Shown: one piece after another, positions 5,584 to 5,658 of the stretch | How positions within the stretch are numbered: position 1 is the stretch's first letter | How the letters are laid out: each line of letters begins with the position of its first letter | Assembly: GCA_002084535.1 (NCBI GenBank) | Contig: NBLI01000134.1 | Span: forward strand, 1-5,658 | Source of the DNA: Candidatus Zhuqueibacterota bacterium 4572_119 | GTDB taxonomy: Bacteria > Zhuqueibacterota > Zhuqueibacteria > Thermofontimicrobiales > Thermofontimicrobiaceae | DNA: 5,658 nucleotides | Direction of reading: 5' to 3' | Notes under the pieces: generated by a model | What the model was told of the DNA's origin: nothing | The model's database searches: none | The model's input: only the letters and a program-made list of their open reading frames with translations | Made by a program: the position numbers and the translations under genes

Positions 5584-5658
5584 GAAGATTTCTTAGCTCT
5601 GGGTTATACCGTTCCGGTAAATGAACTCTATGAAGCTGCCGGAGTTAAATTTGATTTC
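5584..5658 (+). CDS. Fragment resembling the C-terminal region of an M3-family oligoendopeptidase (PepF-like), fused in frame to coaX
   Basis: The last 25 codons read EDFLALGYTVPVNELYEAAG and then VKFDF. From memory of the family, this pattern (a leucine-rich helix, LGYT or LGGS, a P..ELY segment, then AGI.FDF) belongs near the C-terminus of M3B zinc oligoendopeptidases. There it lies a few dozen residues before the stop, well after the HEXGH metal motif. It does not resemble any part of CoaX. The switch point is uncertain within about 5575-5586, because KKY could belong to either parent. The fragment runs off the window, so neither a stop nor the catalytic motif is visible. The identification rests on about 25 residues and is moderate. 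Confidence 0.55.

Overview
The window holds eight adjacent housekeeping-type genes, all on the + strand. The DNA is AT-rich (roughly 40% GC by eye). Gene content and protein style suggest a bacterium of the FCB superphylum or a nearby candidate phylum (Calditrichota, KSB1, Ignavibacteria or Marinimicrobia-like). This is inference from the layout and from a free-standing PASTA protein, not from a marker gene, and confidence in it is low. No mobile element, CRISPR array, tRNA or rRNA is visible.

Layout. (a) 2-2288 is a tight operon: the 3' two thirds of rsmB (16S rRNA m5C methyltransferase), a membrane-anchored protein with three PASTA domains, and rpe (ribulose-5-phosphate 3-epimerase). Both junctions are 4-bp ATGA overlaps, which implies translational coupling. 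(b) 2289-3154 starts with a good sigma70-type promoter (TTGACA, 17 bp, TATATT). It drives a 72-residue cold-shock-domain protein followed by a 146-residue protein I do not recognise. (c) 3155-3391 is an AT-rich gap with a weak promoter candidate, followed by a full-length XerD-like tyrosine recombinase with all six catalytic residues. (d) 4398-5658 is a cofactor pair: birA (biotin-protein ligase without the DNA-binding domain, TTG start) and the 5' part of coaX (type III pantothenate kinase).

The most notable anomaly is at the right end. The coaX reading frame matches its family up to about codon 121, then switches in frame to a sequence that looks like the C-terminal region of an M3-family oligoendopeptidase (LALGYTVPVNELYEAAG and onward). 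The central and C-terminal CoaX motifs are absent. This is most likely a chimeric assembly join through a short shared stretch, less likely a genuine rearrangement. The last ~75 bases should not be trusted as the natural neighbour of coaX.

I found no convincing new multi-gene system. The items worth following are the chimeric end, the unknown protein beside the cold-shock gene, and the kinase-less PASTA protein at a locus that in Firmicutes carries the PASTA kinase PrkC.
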